Source: Argopecten irradians
Lineage: Eukaryota; Mollusca; Bivalvia; Pectinida; Pectinidae
Assembly: GCF_041381155.1 (NCBI RefSeq)
Contig: NC_091147.1
Span: 36,379,553 to 36,443,552 of the forward strand
DNA length: 64,000 nt
Reading direction: 5' to 3'
A program made the position numbers and the translations under genes. Under the pieces are notes generated by a model. The model had not been told where the DNA came from. It saw only the letters and a program-made list of their open reading frames with translations, and did no database searches. Below, in pieces: positions 11,901-26,400 of the stretch. Every line of letters starts with the position of its first letter. Within the stretch, counting starts at the first letter, position 1.

Positions 11901-14900
11901 TTCTTCTGAATAGGCGAGCTTTGCTGTTCTCCAACAGCTCTTGTTTATTTAGTTACGGCCGTCCAAAGGATATAAAAAATATAACATTATTGTATAATAA
12001 TTAGTAACAAAATTATAATAGACAGATCCTAATGTGAATAAAAGAGCTCACTGATTTGTTAATTTGAACTTTCATCCATGTGAGTCTCAATTAAGAAACC
12101 AGATATGTGGTAGAATGTCATTGGAACCACTTGGTTATGGGTTCAAATCTATGTTTCGCCTTTTATATTTAACTAGTTTATAACTCAATAAATTTTGTGT
12201 TCATCCAGTGTCGCTTGCACTTACCAGACCTCATACGATTTCCACATGGCCCGTCGCTGTCGGTATGTGTTTTTGTCAGTAAAGTCGACCACAGAGATAT
12301 AATTGATTTTCTACAAATAAATATAAACATTAATTAGATCTAAATTTTTGTAAAAGAGTGTGGAGCAGCCAGAATATCAAAATAATATTAATCAGATCCT
12401 ACAGTCATAAGGTACAAAAGACAGGGTATTTCTGTGAATCTTATTAAATTGACAACCTTTCCCATGGCTTGTTTTACTCCAGTTTTGCATAAGATTAAAA
12501 AAAACAAGTATGTAAATGGTGTCCTTCCCCTGCCCCCACCCCCTTGTCAATCAACTTTTACCTATCAGTTTCTTGATAGAGTATGTACTTGGCCGTAAAT
12601 GTTAGTGTGCATCTTGCCCTATGATTTTCCCCATGTCAATTTTGTACTTAACCTATCAGTTTCCTGATAGAATTTACCTGGCCGTAGAAGACAGCGTACG
12701 TCTTGCCCTTGGAACACATGACGGTGACTTCTAAGTTACGAGGCAGGTCCCAGTCTGAGGCATCAATGAGACACCCAGGAAAACCTGAAGACAGACAATG
12801 ATACATCTTAAGTTAAGCTTAAACCATAAATTCCACAACCACTTCTTATTTCCGTTTGCTGTGGAATAAAAGAACTTCCCTTGCTCGCTATAATTTGCGC
12901 CCAGGGTGCTTAAATAATTGTAACAAAGGGGGACGCTTATTAATGAACCAAAATGTAAGTTGTGGACGAAAAAAAGTCATATTTTAAATCTTTCTGTACT
13001 CATGGTACATTAATCTGTTACAGTAAACATGTATATGTCTTTTATCCTTTGAGACTCATAATTATGTTGTGATTCACATGTAAAAGACTCGAAAGTTTAT
13101 GTAATATGGTATACACAGATGATGTTTGAGGCATCACATGTTGTAAAACATTGTTAAATCTATGGAAAGGGGGTGTTTATACAACTTCCAACTGTTCTCC
13201 AGAAAAGAGGAGGGCGCTTAAAGGGAGAGAGAGGCTAATTACGGCGAATACAGTACTAGGCACACATTTAGTGATAAGATCCCTCACTGTGATTTTTGTT
13301 TCTAGGGTAGGAGGGGAGTTTTATGTCGGTAGAATAGATTACTGTATAAAGGTAACAAAATTTTATGCAAATTAATGTTCCATGCTATCCTTCATTCGAA
13401 ACCAAAGCAACCAACCCAAGACCCCTGTAAACTTTATGCAATATACCACAATCCAGCACACCTGTAATTATTTTTTACCTGAGAATCTGTCCTCCTCTCG
13501 CTCCATCATAACAATCTGCCGTCCTGTGTTGAGTGAGTATGCCTTTAGTTCACCGCGAATGTTCACAAACACATAGGAGGAACCTGTTGGTCCATATGTC
13601 TGACTGACCTATCAAAAGAAAGGACAATTGATGATGAGGAGGGCAAGACTGGTTTGGATGGATATTAATTCATCTGACAATTCAAAAGTGACTTTGGCGC
13701 AAGACTTTTTACATCGCTACTTGATATCTAAGGTCTTGTCTTCATGATATCATTGTAAGAAGATGTGACTATAACTTCACACGACTAATAGAACCCTTCA
13801 CCCCCTTTGGGGTGAGACAGGAGAATCTCAACCAGAGGGGCAAGATTCTTAAGTTGTCAACACAAATCTTTGCCAAGTGTTCGACAGCTTAAGAAAACTT
13901 ATCCCGAGGGTTGAGATCTCCTGCCTCAACCCAAAGAGGATGAATAATTCTTTTTCTCTTATCCTATGTGAGCACGTGCACAGGTCTAGTGTACCTGTCT
14001 TTACCCTCGGGTGCACGCAACACCGCATACATGGGAGGCCGTCCTTACATGACCATAGCTGTTAATAGGACGTTAATGAATCAAACAAACAAACAAACAA
14101 ACCCTAGGGTGAGATAGAAAAAATCTCACACCGGTCAAGTTGGGGATATCTTTGTCCCGGGTAAGAAAAACCTCTATCTTACACATGGAGATGGAAGACA
14201 GCTTACATGCGTTAAACGTTTATGTGACATTATCCTTACACAAGGCTTATTGTGTCAATGATGTCATCAATTTTGACACATAACAACAGTCTTGTAATAA
14301 TGGATTGACGAAAATCCTGTTAAACATTCAAGTTTCATTATTAATCATATATACTAGTATATGAGAGGAAAAAAATCAACATCGGTCTGTCAATAGGGAT
14401 ATCTCAACACTCATAACAGATTTGAAATGCTTGCCGAATGCTGACCAGCCATAATCTTTCAATATGATATCCAAACATAATCAACAGACCCATTTAAGAT
14501 TTTTTTATTTCTCCAATTATTCACCCCTAAGACATATTTTAACTTCTCCAATTCAATGGCTGGAATAGTTCATTATTAATTTCCAGGGGTGAATGAGTTC
14601 CCACTGGTCTACTCACATCAGTCGAGGTGATGGACTTACATCATACTGAACGACGTTATTTTCCAGTATATCGTTATACTCGGCAGTGGTCAGATGGATG
14701 TCACGTCTAAAGGGCTTCAATTCCCCGATGGTTAGGTCACACACAACAATGGTCAAGTGGGCAGCTGTCAAACAAAGGACACAGAATTTATTAAAAGAAA
14801 CAATAAGCCAATAAGCGCTCAGGGTGTTTTAACAAATTGAAACAAATAAGGAGTTGCTTATCAACAGAACTGTTCAAACAAAGTAAGCTATAAATCATAA

Positions 14901-17900
14901 TGCAAATTCAAAGAAAACAAATAAAGCAACCTACCCAGTTTTTATATTTTCTGTCTGCATTTTATACAAGATAAGTGATATTGAGGCCTAAAGATGAGGG
15001 AGGGGCACTTATAGGGATGGGGTGTTTATTGGGTTAAATACCGTAGGTTAAGTCATTCATCCCTGAAGACACATTTGGACTCTTCTACTTCAAGACCTGG
15101 GGACAACCCATTATAAAATTTCAGGGGTGATTTGGTTAACATGCTACTTTCAAATTAAATTGACCCAAATTGACCCAGTTCAGCATACACAGCTGTCCTC
15201 ACATGACCTTGGCTGCTTCAAGGTCATTTACAAAGATTACATTTCTTTGTAAATGTCCTTAAAGCATTAGAATCATTAGAAACAAGAAGAGGAAAACTAA
15301 AAAACTTTTTGTTCTTTTAAAACAACAGTCTATCAGATTAAACCTTTTGGAGGGTACGATGGAAACAACATCATGAATATCATATCCCGGCCGTTAGTTG
15401 ACATCCTGGGTTCAAATATCTTGGTGTACTTCACCTGAAATGAAATAGCTTTACATTCAGATAAGTGTCAAACTCTATAACAGTAAAACCTATATGCCCG
15501 GGGCAGAGCAAAATTTATACAGTTCTTTCCCTCCCCAGATTTGTGCCAAATGACACTCTTCTCGCCGCGCCATGACATAAGCTCACCGGCCCTTCGGGCC
15601 AGGTGAGCTAATAATGATCAACTGCTGAATAAGACCTCATTTTTACTACCAAATGACCCCTATATTTTAACACTATTTGACCCGTGATAAGTTTCAGACA
15701 GTAAAACCTGCCTTAGTGACCACCTCTTTATAATGGACAACTGTATATTAAGATCAATTTCTATTTGTCCCAAATCGCCAATTTTTATATACAGTTTTAA
15801 CCTATTATGAGTTTGTATATTACAGAGTTATCTGTCCTTGTGGTTAGGTATTGATTATAATTTGCAAGTGAAATATCATTGTTTTCTGAGAAAACCACAG
15901 GAATTGTGCACACAAAACAATGATGTCACAATTTCTACCTACCCACACACAAGGGAGGTTACTCTGTAATATACAAATACAGAATATTCAAAGACTAACT
16001 GTTTAATAAAAACTCTTTGGTTCCCAAATAGCTTTCAACTTAATTTAAACACTTGGCTATAAAGATTATTTGTGTATTCTTGATGGAGAGATTTGACCGT
16101 AATAAAATGTGACAAAACTTCTTGAGGAAATCTTGCGCTTTTAAAATCGATGACTTAATTAGCTGAATCAGTAAGACATACCTTAATTGGTTTATACATT
16201 CGAGTGACGTAGGACGACAGAGTATCAGTCTCGATGTGTCGCATGACGAGATGGAACATGGCTCCGTTGGTCTTTACCCCACCCTTAGGGGCATACACAT
16301 ACAGCTGTAATGACAGAAATCAAGTACAGATAGGGTGTTGCACACAAAAAAATGAGACAAGAAAACTGAGGCCTGTCTGAAAAAGTACTGCTGAAGCAGT
16401 AATAACCCAATCCTTTCAATACATAGAAGACTTGAAAAAAATGGGGGGGGGGGATTCAAGACTCAAAGAATCGAATTTATATTATAAACTAGAGCTGTAA
16501 GTCAATAACTAAACAATCACCCACTACCTGGTATTTGAGGCCATGACAAAAAATGTTCCTCCAAGATGTTTCAATTGACAGATCACCAGGTGTAATATAG
16601 CCACGCCTTGTGCTCACGAACGCATGTGTTTCTATTCAATGTCGGAGCAAACATCGTAGCACACACAATACAAAATACAAAGTCACGTGCGGTTTGATTG
16701 ACAGCTGGCGATCCGTCAATGGTAGTCGTTAACACAAATATCAGAATTTGTTTATCAAACAGTGAATCCTCATTAACACTGTCTTATATAGGCCCATGGT
16801 AACACTAAACACTCTGATCTACCAATGTATATAAACTGTATAGTGAAAAATTTGGTCCAGACCAACAAAACCTTTTGGTAAATGTAGTTTTGATCTTCCA
16901 GAGTGATTAGAGTTGAATTGTTTAAAAACAAAAATGAAAAGTTTGTCATCAATGATAATTCATCAAGCAGAACTCACAGTGAGGCCTTCGTCTCTAAGGA
17001 TCTCTCTATGCCATGGATCACCAAGCTGCATATTGTCTAGGGTTGTTTGGGCTAGAATCAGAAAAAAGTAGATGTTTCATTAAATATTCAAAGTCACAGG
17101 TTGAAGAAAATGCATCATAATTGCATCGGAGTCTTTATTCCTGAGTTAGAGGACAGGGCTCAATGTCATCTCAAAGTTACAAATAAAGAATCTGAACGCC
17201 AGACTTGAGGCATTATCAAGATATGCAACTACACATTAGGCAGAAGGCAATTGAGAAAGAAGAGAAAGCATATCTTGTTGCAAATTTATTGCCTCTTGCA
17301 TATTGCAGGATGCAGGAACAGTGCTTAATATGCACAATCTACGAGGTTTTTATTTTTTTCATAGATTTACTTTTTCATTCTCACAGTGGTAGATACAGAT
17401 CACAAAATCTTGAGTTCTTGAATACTTATTACCCTTTCACACTTTTATTTTTATCAAACCTACAAAAATATGTATCTTTCTTTGATTTCAAATTTTAGGA
17501 AATATGTGTTATATATATCAAGAGCGGAAGGAAATATCATTGTAAGGCAGGTTGTGCATGTTGTGTACTTACTAGTCTTTCTCTGTTTGGCTATTTCCTG
17601 TAGCGTTCTAGGACGCTCGCCAGGCATCTGTGATAGGCGGTCAGTGAAAATCATCTGAAAATGTCACGAAAACATATCTTCATTTAGCTCTTGAACAAAG
17701 ACAGATTAAAGATATGTAGTTCATTACACCTAACCCTTCCTGATATTGGGATTTTATTAATTTGCAACATAATGCAGGTTAACATTTTGAACAACATACC
17801 TTGGGCTGACTAAACAGATTGATTGGTGTATACCATTATGTAGTAACATGTACATATAACATAGCACTAACTTACCCAATGCACATTTTACATGTTCATT

Positions 17901-20900
17901 ACATTATTGTAAGATGAACCAAGTTGAGGTATATTCTTCTTGATAGTTTATAACCATATCTATAGATAAAGGTCTTCAAAAGAGTGACATCAAACCAAAT
18001 GATGTGACCCCAAATCTGATGCTGTGATCTTTAACCCCAAATTGTGACCTCTAACCTTGGGCTTCTCCTTGTTGCAGGTTAACATTTTGAACAACGTACC
18101 TTAAAGGCTGACTAACTAGATTTATTGGTATATATACCATTATGTACATATAACATAGCACTGACTTCTTCAATGCACATTGTGTATAAAATGTATGTTA
18201 AATACAATATCATCATATGAATCATGATGCTGTGAACTTTAACCCCATATTGTGACCTCTAACCTTTGGTTTCTCCTTGTTGATTGGTGTATACATGGCT
18301 TTGGAGGCAGCAATCCTGTATTTAAATTCTGGCACATACCAACCTGTAGTGGTCATATTCTCACTGTTAAAAGACAAAGACCATTTAATTCATTCACCCC
18401 TGATGACATGTGTAAACTCTTCTAAATCAAAGGCTAGACTAGTCCATTATGAAATTTCAGGGGTTGATGAGTTAAGTAGCTAAGTGGTTAATGAAATATA
18501 AGGTGCTCCAACATTCTGTTACAAGCTTTCTACATATGGATTGCTAGTTTGAAATCTGAAGGGACAGTTGTAGAACAGCATTTTTTCTATGTAAACTTAT
18601 GCTTTTCCATGTCTACAATTTCTTCCTTAAACCACAATGGTTGTTAATTACTAGAATGTTAAAAAGATTTTTTTTTTTTTTTCCATTTTTAACTATCTCT
18701 TACTTTGAGTCTATAAATGCAACTTGAAGGAGAAATAGTCAGTCTCTACTTATTCTATTTGTTTTGTTCATTAAGTTCTTCCATTAGAATCATTTTATGT
18801 AGTTCTGTTACCCTTACTTGTCAAGTTTCCACAACATGATGTATCCGTCCGAGTCGACCGTCACCATGCGGTTGATATTGTCTACATAGCCCATGAAGGT
18901 GATGATAGTTTTATGACGCCTCAGGAGCTCGGCCTCGATCCCTTTCCCGATTACGTTTATGCCTTCTAGCTCCTCCTGAGTAAACCAACAAAACATTTTA
19001 CAGATCATGCAATATCTTCAAACTGTTCAAGAATACAAATATTAATATATCTTAAACATTGTGTTGTCATCACTGACATACCGAGGTATAATTAATCTTC
19101 ACCTTTGAGTTAGTTTGTAATGAAAAATTTCCGGCTAAGAATTGGAAGAACTCAAATTTGTCTCAAATGTCAGAGAACAAACAATATGCAGGTTACAATA
19201 ACATATTTTCATTAGATAAAAACGTTTTTCTAAGACTAACTAAAGGTAAACTGTATATACTGTGTGTATATGTTTACACTCTATGTAAATTAAGTAATAT
19301 GAATTCTAAAAACCTAGTAAAGATCATATTTCCCAACTAAATCTGCAGAAACTATAACAAACTAACAAAGTTCATTTGGTTGAGAATTTTCGGCGTTTCT
19401 GTGAACTCTGTAGTAGATGAGCTGCCTAAAGCGTATTCCAGATCAGCTTTCAATACGTCTCCATTCTCCAAAGCAATACAGATCATATTCTGGAATTATA
19501 ACAAGGTACCAAATGTGGTGAAATATTTCAATAAATAAGATAAAAATATCATAGCAGAAAATCGGAATTCATTCTGAATGTGTAATAATCTAATTGCGAT
19601 ATTCAATCTGTAATATATTTTCTTAATTACCAATGCAAATGTATATCCAGTGGACCAATGATATCCAGCCACAGATATTCCAGAAAACTCAATCTTTATT
19701 TAGACAGAAATGACTTTGAACAGGTTTGATTATTGACTAGACAAATGGAAGATGGCAGTCTGGAAAATTAGCAATCCTGATGATTTGAGGTCCAATGGTA
19801 CAGAAGTGTCCACTAGGTTATTGAGGGTCCATTATGAAAAAAAAAAATATTCTGGAATTTTTTTTAATATGTATACCCTGATACGAAATACATATAAATA
19901 TTGTAATAATTATTCTGATTGCCTTAAGGAAAATATAAACAAATAAACAAACAGAAAGAAAGTGAAATAGCATGAAAGATTATTTTGATTGACTGGAAAT
20001 AAAGAATGAAAGAAGAATGATATGTGAAAGCCCTCCTGCGAGAGGACAAGTTTTGTAGAAAAAATAACTGTTATTCGATTTTAAAAATAAAATATATTGT
20101 TTAAGAAGAAAAAAAAGGTCCTTTTTGCCACATTACACAAACTTTGTAGCTGTATTACAGTAAGTATACATGCATCTTTTGAATTTGTAAAAAGGCCCAC
20201 TTCCTTTCAAACACAGTTTTTTTTAAATATCTTCAAAATACAATAAAAGACAAGAGGCCCAAAGGGCCTTAACGGTCATCTGACTACCTTGACAATAATA
20301 AAATTAATTATATATAGTGTCACTTTGTCAGGATCATTTTCAATTTCTTTCAACAAATTTTATTTCAAACAAATTGGCCCAAGGGCCTTAACATACAGGA
20401 AATTAATTAGATATAGTGTCATGGTAGCCATCTTCGATTTGTGATCAACCAGAGATGTAACAATACTTTGTCGGGACCAAGTCAGGATCATTTCATGCAA
20501 GTTTCAGCCAAATCCCACCGGTAGAACTTGAGAATAAGTTCAAAATATGTTTTCAAGATGGCGGCTGTGACGGCCTTCTTGGATTTCGGATCGACCCGAA
20601 AAATAACAACACTTTGTCGGGACCATGTCAGGATCATTTCATGCAAGTTCCAGCCAAATAGCACCGGTAGAACTTGAGAAGAAGTTCAAAATGTGTTTTC
20701 AAGATGGCGGCTGTGGCGGCCATCTTGGATTTCGGATCGACCCGAAAAATAACAACACTTTGTCGGGACCATGTCAGGATCATTTCATGCAAGTTCCAGC
20801 CAAATCGCACCGGTAGAACTTGAGAAGAAGTTCAAAATGTGTTTTCAAGATGGCGGCTGTGGCGGCCATCTTGGATTTCGGATCGACCCGAAAAATAACA

Positions 20901-23362
20901 ACACTTTGTCGGGACCATGTCAGGATCATTTCATGCAAGTTTCAGCCAAATCGCACCGGTAGAACTTGAGAAGAAGTTCAAAATGTGTTTTCAAGATGGC
21001 GGCTGTGGCGGCCATCTTGGATTTTGGATCGACCCAAAAAATAACAATACTTTGTCGTGACCATGTCAGGATCATTTCATGCAGGTTTCAGCCAAATAGC
21101 ACCAGTAGAACTTGAGAAGAAGTTCAAAATGTGTTTTCAAGATGGCGGCTGTGACGGCCATCTTGGATTTCGGATCGACCCGAAAAATAACAACACGTTG
21201 TCGGGACCATGTCAGGATCATTTCATGCAAGTTTCAGCCAAATCGCACTGGTAGAACTTGAGAAGAAGTTCAACGGAAGAAACATGACGACTATAGGTCA
21301 TCCTGACCTTTCGGGTCAGATGACCTAAAAATCTATATTGATGGCCTAAAATGAGGTTACAACACCAATCAAATACAAGTTTCCAAGAGTTATCTCTGTT
21401 AACAGTAAAGATAAATTTGGCTGTTTTGCAGTATGGCAAGGTGATAAGTCAATTAACGTGTGGTAATAAGGACGACAGCCGGAAACATAATATATGTATG
21501 ACTAATAACTTTTGCAACTATACAAAATTATCAATCCTATTTTACATTTCCATAATTTTAAAAATCAAAAGTCGTTTCAGAAATATAGTGGGTTTTCAAA
21601 TATCATTTGACCAAAACAATTACTGATATATTTTCAAATACTGTACCTGGATTCCAAAAAATGAAAAACTTGGGTAAAAGGTTGCCACAGTCGGTGAGAA
21701 ACTCTGAGTTAGTGTTTCCTGCTCCACAAATGGACCTTCAATGACAGATCATAATGTCTTTAATAAGTGTTTTCAGTAATCACACAAGCAAAGGACAAAA
21801 TGGCATTGCTCTCTGAATTTCTTCCAACAAAGACAGAATCAATATTTCCTATAAATGTGGTACAGTGTATAATGATTGTAGAATATATCAGTCATTTTAA
21901 GCATGCCGACATCACCTCTATAAACATTAGTCCCAGACACCAGACAATCAGATTCAATTATTAAATAATTAAATAATCAACATTATTTATTGAAAATAAG
22001 ACAATATTTTCTTAGGTCAAACAATTAGGCTAGAAATGACAACAAAGAAAAACAATATAAGGCCTAATTTTCAGACCAGAACAATCAAAATGCAGAAAAT
22101 TCAACAGCATCTGATCAGTCGTCAGATCCCTGTGTTGGAACCATAGGTGACTTACCTTGGTAAAACATGAAGTCGTTCTCGTCTGTATCAAACTGGAACA
22201 GGAGTCCTAGCTGTTTGGGGAGTTGGCCGTCTGAGTCGGGCGCGATCCCGAGGGACTTTGTGTCTGCCTTCCGTAGTCCACCGCCAAGGAAAGCCCATAC
22301 ATTGACTAGGCCCTGCAACATGGACAATAACATGTCAAAACGTAAGTGATTAGGCCCTGCAATATGGACAACAATTTATCAACACATATTAAATATAAGG
22401 CTCTGTTGTATGGACAACCAAACTTCAAAGGTAATTATAAGGTCCCAAACCATATTGACTAGCTAGGCCCCGTAATATGTGTAAGAAAATATGTCAAAAC
22501 ATTAAAGATGCTCCACCGCTGACAAATGGTATATTTTCACTATTAAAAACAGGAGCAGACGATTTAGTATTTTTCTAGAGCTACAACAGTTATTTACTTT
22601 ACACCATTACCACCATTGAAAAATTTGAGCTTCTAATTTTACTTCACGTTTAAAATATGAAAAAATAATTAATTGCATCCCGAAAAAAATCTGTGTCACT
22701 ATATCCTATATGGAAATGAAGTACTGATTGTGCATGCACCAAGCAGACAGGAAACATAGCATCAAAAACCCTGATGTACAAAATTCTCTACATCAGGTTA
22801 TCAAGTCCCTGTCTGTTATCAAGTCCCTGTGTTACATAATGTCCCCTGAAGTATATTATCAGGGTCCTGTGTTAGTTAATATTGTCTCCAGAAACATGTT
22901 ATCAAGGTCGTGAGAAATCATAAGTTACATAGTATTACATTCGTATTCAGACAGTATTCCAGTATTAATTATGTGGTAAAATGTTAACTGATATATATAT
23001 CAGTTGCTATATAGTAGTACATTTTCTGATAGAATGCCATATTCTATTTGCTGAGAGGGATCTTATCCTGGAAATCATTGTTAATTTTCTTCATGTTAAT
23101 GACTATGTTACATTTACGAACATGAGTGAAACTGATCAAACAAAATTTATCCTTGGCAGACAATCACGAGATATCAATTTGTCAGACGAAAACTGGACAG
23201 AAATAATGAATATATCTCAAAACTGATACCAAAAATGTATGCAAAAATTGATGAACATTATAAATAACAGTGACGAATCTAAGAAACAACTAAAATATGA
23301 ACAATCAGTAAACCAGACATAACTTATATTGGTCATATATTTAAAAATGAGGAAATAAAGAA

Positions 23363-23438
<76 letters not shown>

Positions 23439-26400
23439 CTATCTGTCTATCTTATTCCAGACAAGTCTGTTTGCCTGTCAACTACAACATGTTATCAAGT
23501 CCCTGTGGTAAATACACTGAAAATGTTATCAAAATCCTAAACAAGAATTCCATAAAAATGGATGTGTCGCCTGCACAGAAGTTGAAAACATCACCAAAAC
23601 TAGTTATTTACAGTTGAAAATATTGTTATTAATTAGGTGAAGTTATCAAGTACCGTAACTCTTGCAAATATTGAGGGATTTTGACCAGTATTAAACTCAT
23701 CCGAGATATAAAGCAATATACCAAATTTGGTTGAAATCGGACAATAAATACGAAAGTTATTGCATGGAAACCATTTCCAAGACGCCAACGCCGACACAAC
23801 CGACGCTGACGTCGACATAGTGATACCTAAGTGTCGCCCTGCGTTGCAGGTGACGTCACCAAAACTAATTATTAAACGGTAATAATCTATAATTCTCAAA
23901 ATACTATAAGACAGATAGTACAAGCTTCTTAGCCATCTATCTGTTAGATATAATGAAAAGAAGCAAAAACAATGGGGAATTTGAAAACGCAAAAACAATG
24001 GGGAATTTGAACCTTCACATGAAATTTAGTATATATCAATTTTATTACTGATTACTGAGAATAATGCATTATTCCATTTCAAGACAAAAATCTCATACAT
24101 AATGAAGGCTGGTAAGTATTGTGGAAATAAAAAGATGTACCATGAATGGTTCCCACGGCCAGGAAGCGTTGATTTGGTGACCTCACCATGGACAAGACTC
24201 CCCCACATCTCTTTGGCAGATCTATACGATTCAAGGTCGCTTCCACTCTCTGTTTAAACAAAATCCTCCATCAAAATCTCATAAAGGTTACATCTATTCT
24301 GTTTATACATGTACATGTCTAATTATGCAATACATCTTATTAAATCTAACAAAGGTCAAAACCACTTTTTATACAAAACACCTCCTCATGATTTCCTCGA
24401 GATTCCATCCACTTTGTTGATACAAATACATGTACATTATGTACCTCATCAAAGTCTTAAGGTAAAAACTACTATTGATAGTCAAATCCCATTAAAATCT
24501 CACTATTTTGTTTATTTTGTGTTTGAATTTTGAAGTACTATCTGTCCAAACTTGCACACAAAGAACTTGTGTTATGTAATGTGTTTGCAAGCCTAATGTC
24601 AGAGTTTCAGGGAAAAACAAATGGTTTTCATTCACAAATTAATGATTAAAACCCTTGATATAATGTAACAATCCCCGGTATACACAAATAACTAATATGC
24701 AAAGACCAATCTAATAAAATTACGATACTCTACACTACGCTCCAATACAAAGATCTAACAACATTCCATTCAAGGTCACCTCTGCATGACCCCTGGCCTA
24801 GAATCTGAACATCTTGGCCGTTTATACTTCCGAATCAATCAACTACACTGAAGATTTCATAGACAACACGCTGATTGGCTAATCAAAGGGGTCATGCTAA
24901 GGTGACCCTGAACACGCAGTTATTAGATCTTGTATTGGAGCAAAGCATAGAGCATTAAAGTGGAGTCTCATTTTGTTTAGATTGATGCAAATACAAAAAT
25001 ACTATTAAGCTAAATAAATCATATACCCCTTAAGGCACATTTAGGCTCTTCCAAATCAAAGACCAGACCAGTCCATTATGAAATTTCAGGGGTGAACGAG
25101 TTACGAAATTTTTTGTACTCACCGACCAGTATTCCACCTCCTTGGTCATGTAAGTCTGGTATATGCGTTTGTTTCGTTTGACGTCTGGTATGTCTGTGCG
25201 TACAGGTTCATAAATCCTAATATCTACAGGTATGATATGGTGATATTCTAGTACTACAATGTCAGGGTCCTCATCGTCGTCCCTGCAACAGGTTACCATG
25301 ACAACAATAAACAATCATAAAGCTGTTACCATGGTTACAGAGCTACAATGTCTGGATCCTCATCGTCGTCACATGTTACCATGACAACTATAAAATGTTA
25401 AAATGTTATTATGGTTGTCTGTGCTATATGTAACCATAACATTTAGATATCATCAAACTGAAAAATTGATAATCAGAAAGTATATTCATTTCATACAAAA
25501 AAAAAAGGAAATTCACACCATTTAACTGGAAAGGTATTTTTTGGCAGAGACTATATTTTTCACAGTAATTTGTGACTACCTGTAGACATTATTCTATGGT
25601 CATGAAATATTTGTATGCATGCTCCTTAATATTTTGAGACAGTAGTGAATAACAATGTACCCTTGTTACCAGATCACACAATATTCATTTACTAATTATC
25701 TAAATATTACATAAATCTTAATGTAAGTTGATGGGTCATTCAGATATATAAATGAATCGTGAATTACCTCCCCTTGGTATTGGATTTTTTATCATCTTCT
25801 TTGTTTAATTAACTAATCTCCTGGTCTGTGTAGCACTATTTTTATATTAGCATTAACTAATTTAGTTATTGTTTTATCATATTGGAAATATTTCAACCAA
25901 ATGACAATTGTAAAATAATCCTTTGTCATATCTAAAATCAGGACAAACATATCTAAATCCTTTGTCAGGTGTAAATATTCTGAAAGAAAATGTCATTTTA
26001 AATTATTTTAGCAATATACATGCGCCTAAAACCCTAAATACATGCTCTATACAAACAAACAAAGCTTTCTTGGTTCAGCACAGTGCATCATGATGCGTGC
26101 AGAAATGCTGAAATACACTTTATGCTTCTACCGTGCATCACACAACTATAAAATATTGAAAATGTATGTGCTACTTTAATTGTACAACATACACTAGCTA
26201 TATTCATGTATTAAGTTGTCTTTTTATTTCCCTTCTCCTCTGCTGCATAACTAACTATAATAATATTAATGAATACTAACAAAAATTACTTAAAGTGGCT
26301 ACAATTCAAACCTGTTTATAAATTAAGCCGACCAAAGGATATAGGAAAAATGGTCTTATTTTGATTATATAAGTTTATTAGACAAGTGATCTTTATACAC

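Noticed and set aside
12060..12180. tRNA-like B box (GGTTCAAATCT) after an A-box-like stretch
   Set aside because: No cloverleaf with matching acceptor stem could be drawn; at most a worn SINE relic.
13382..13576. Plus-strand frame overlapping exon 23
   Set aside because: Antisense shadow of a well-supported exon with matching phases on both sides.
20625..21254. Repeated 63-65-codon frames (MSGSFHASSSQIAPVELEKK)
   Set aside because: Generated by the 146-bp core unit, which is not a multiple of three; no start context or conservation evidence.
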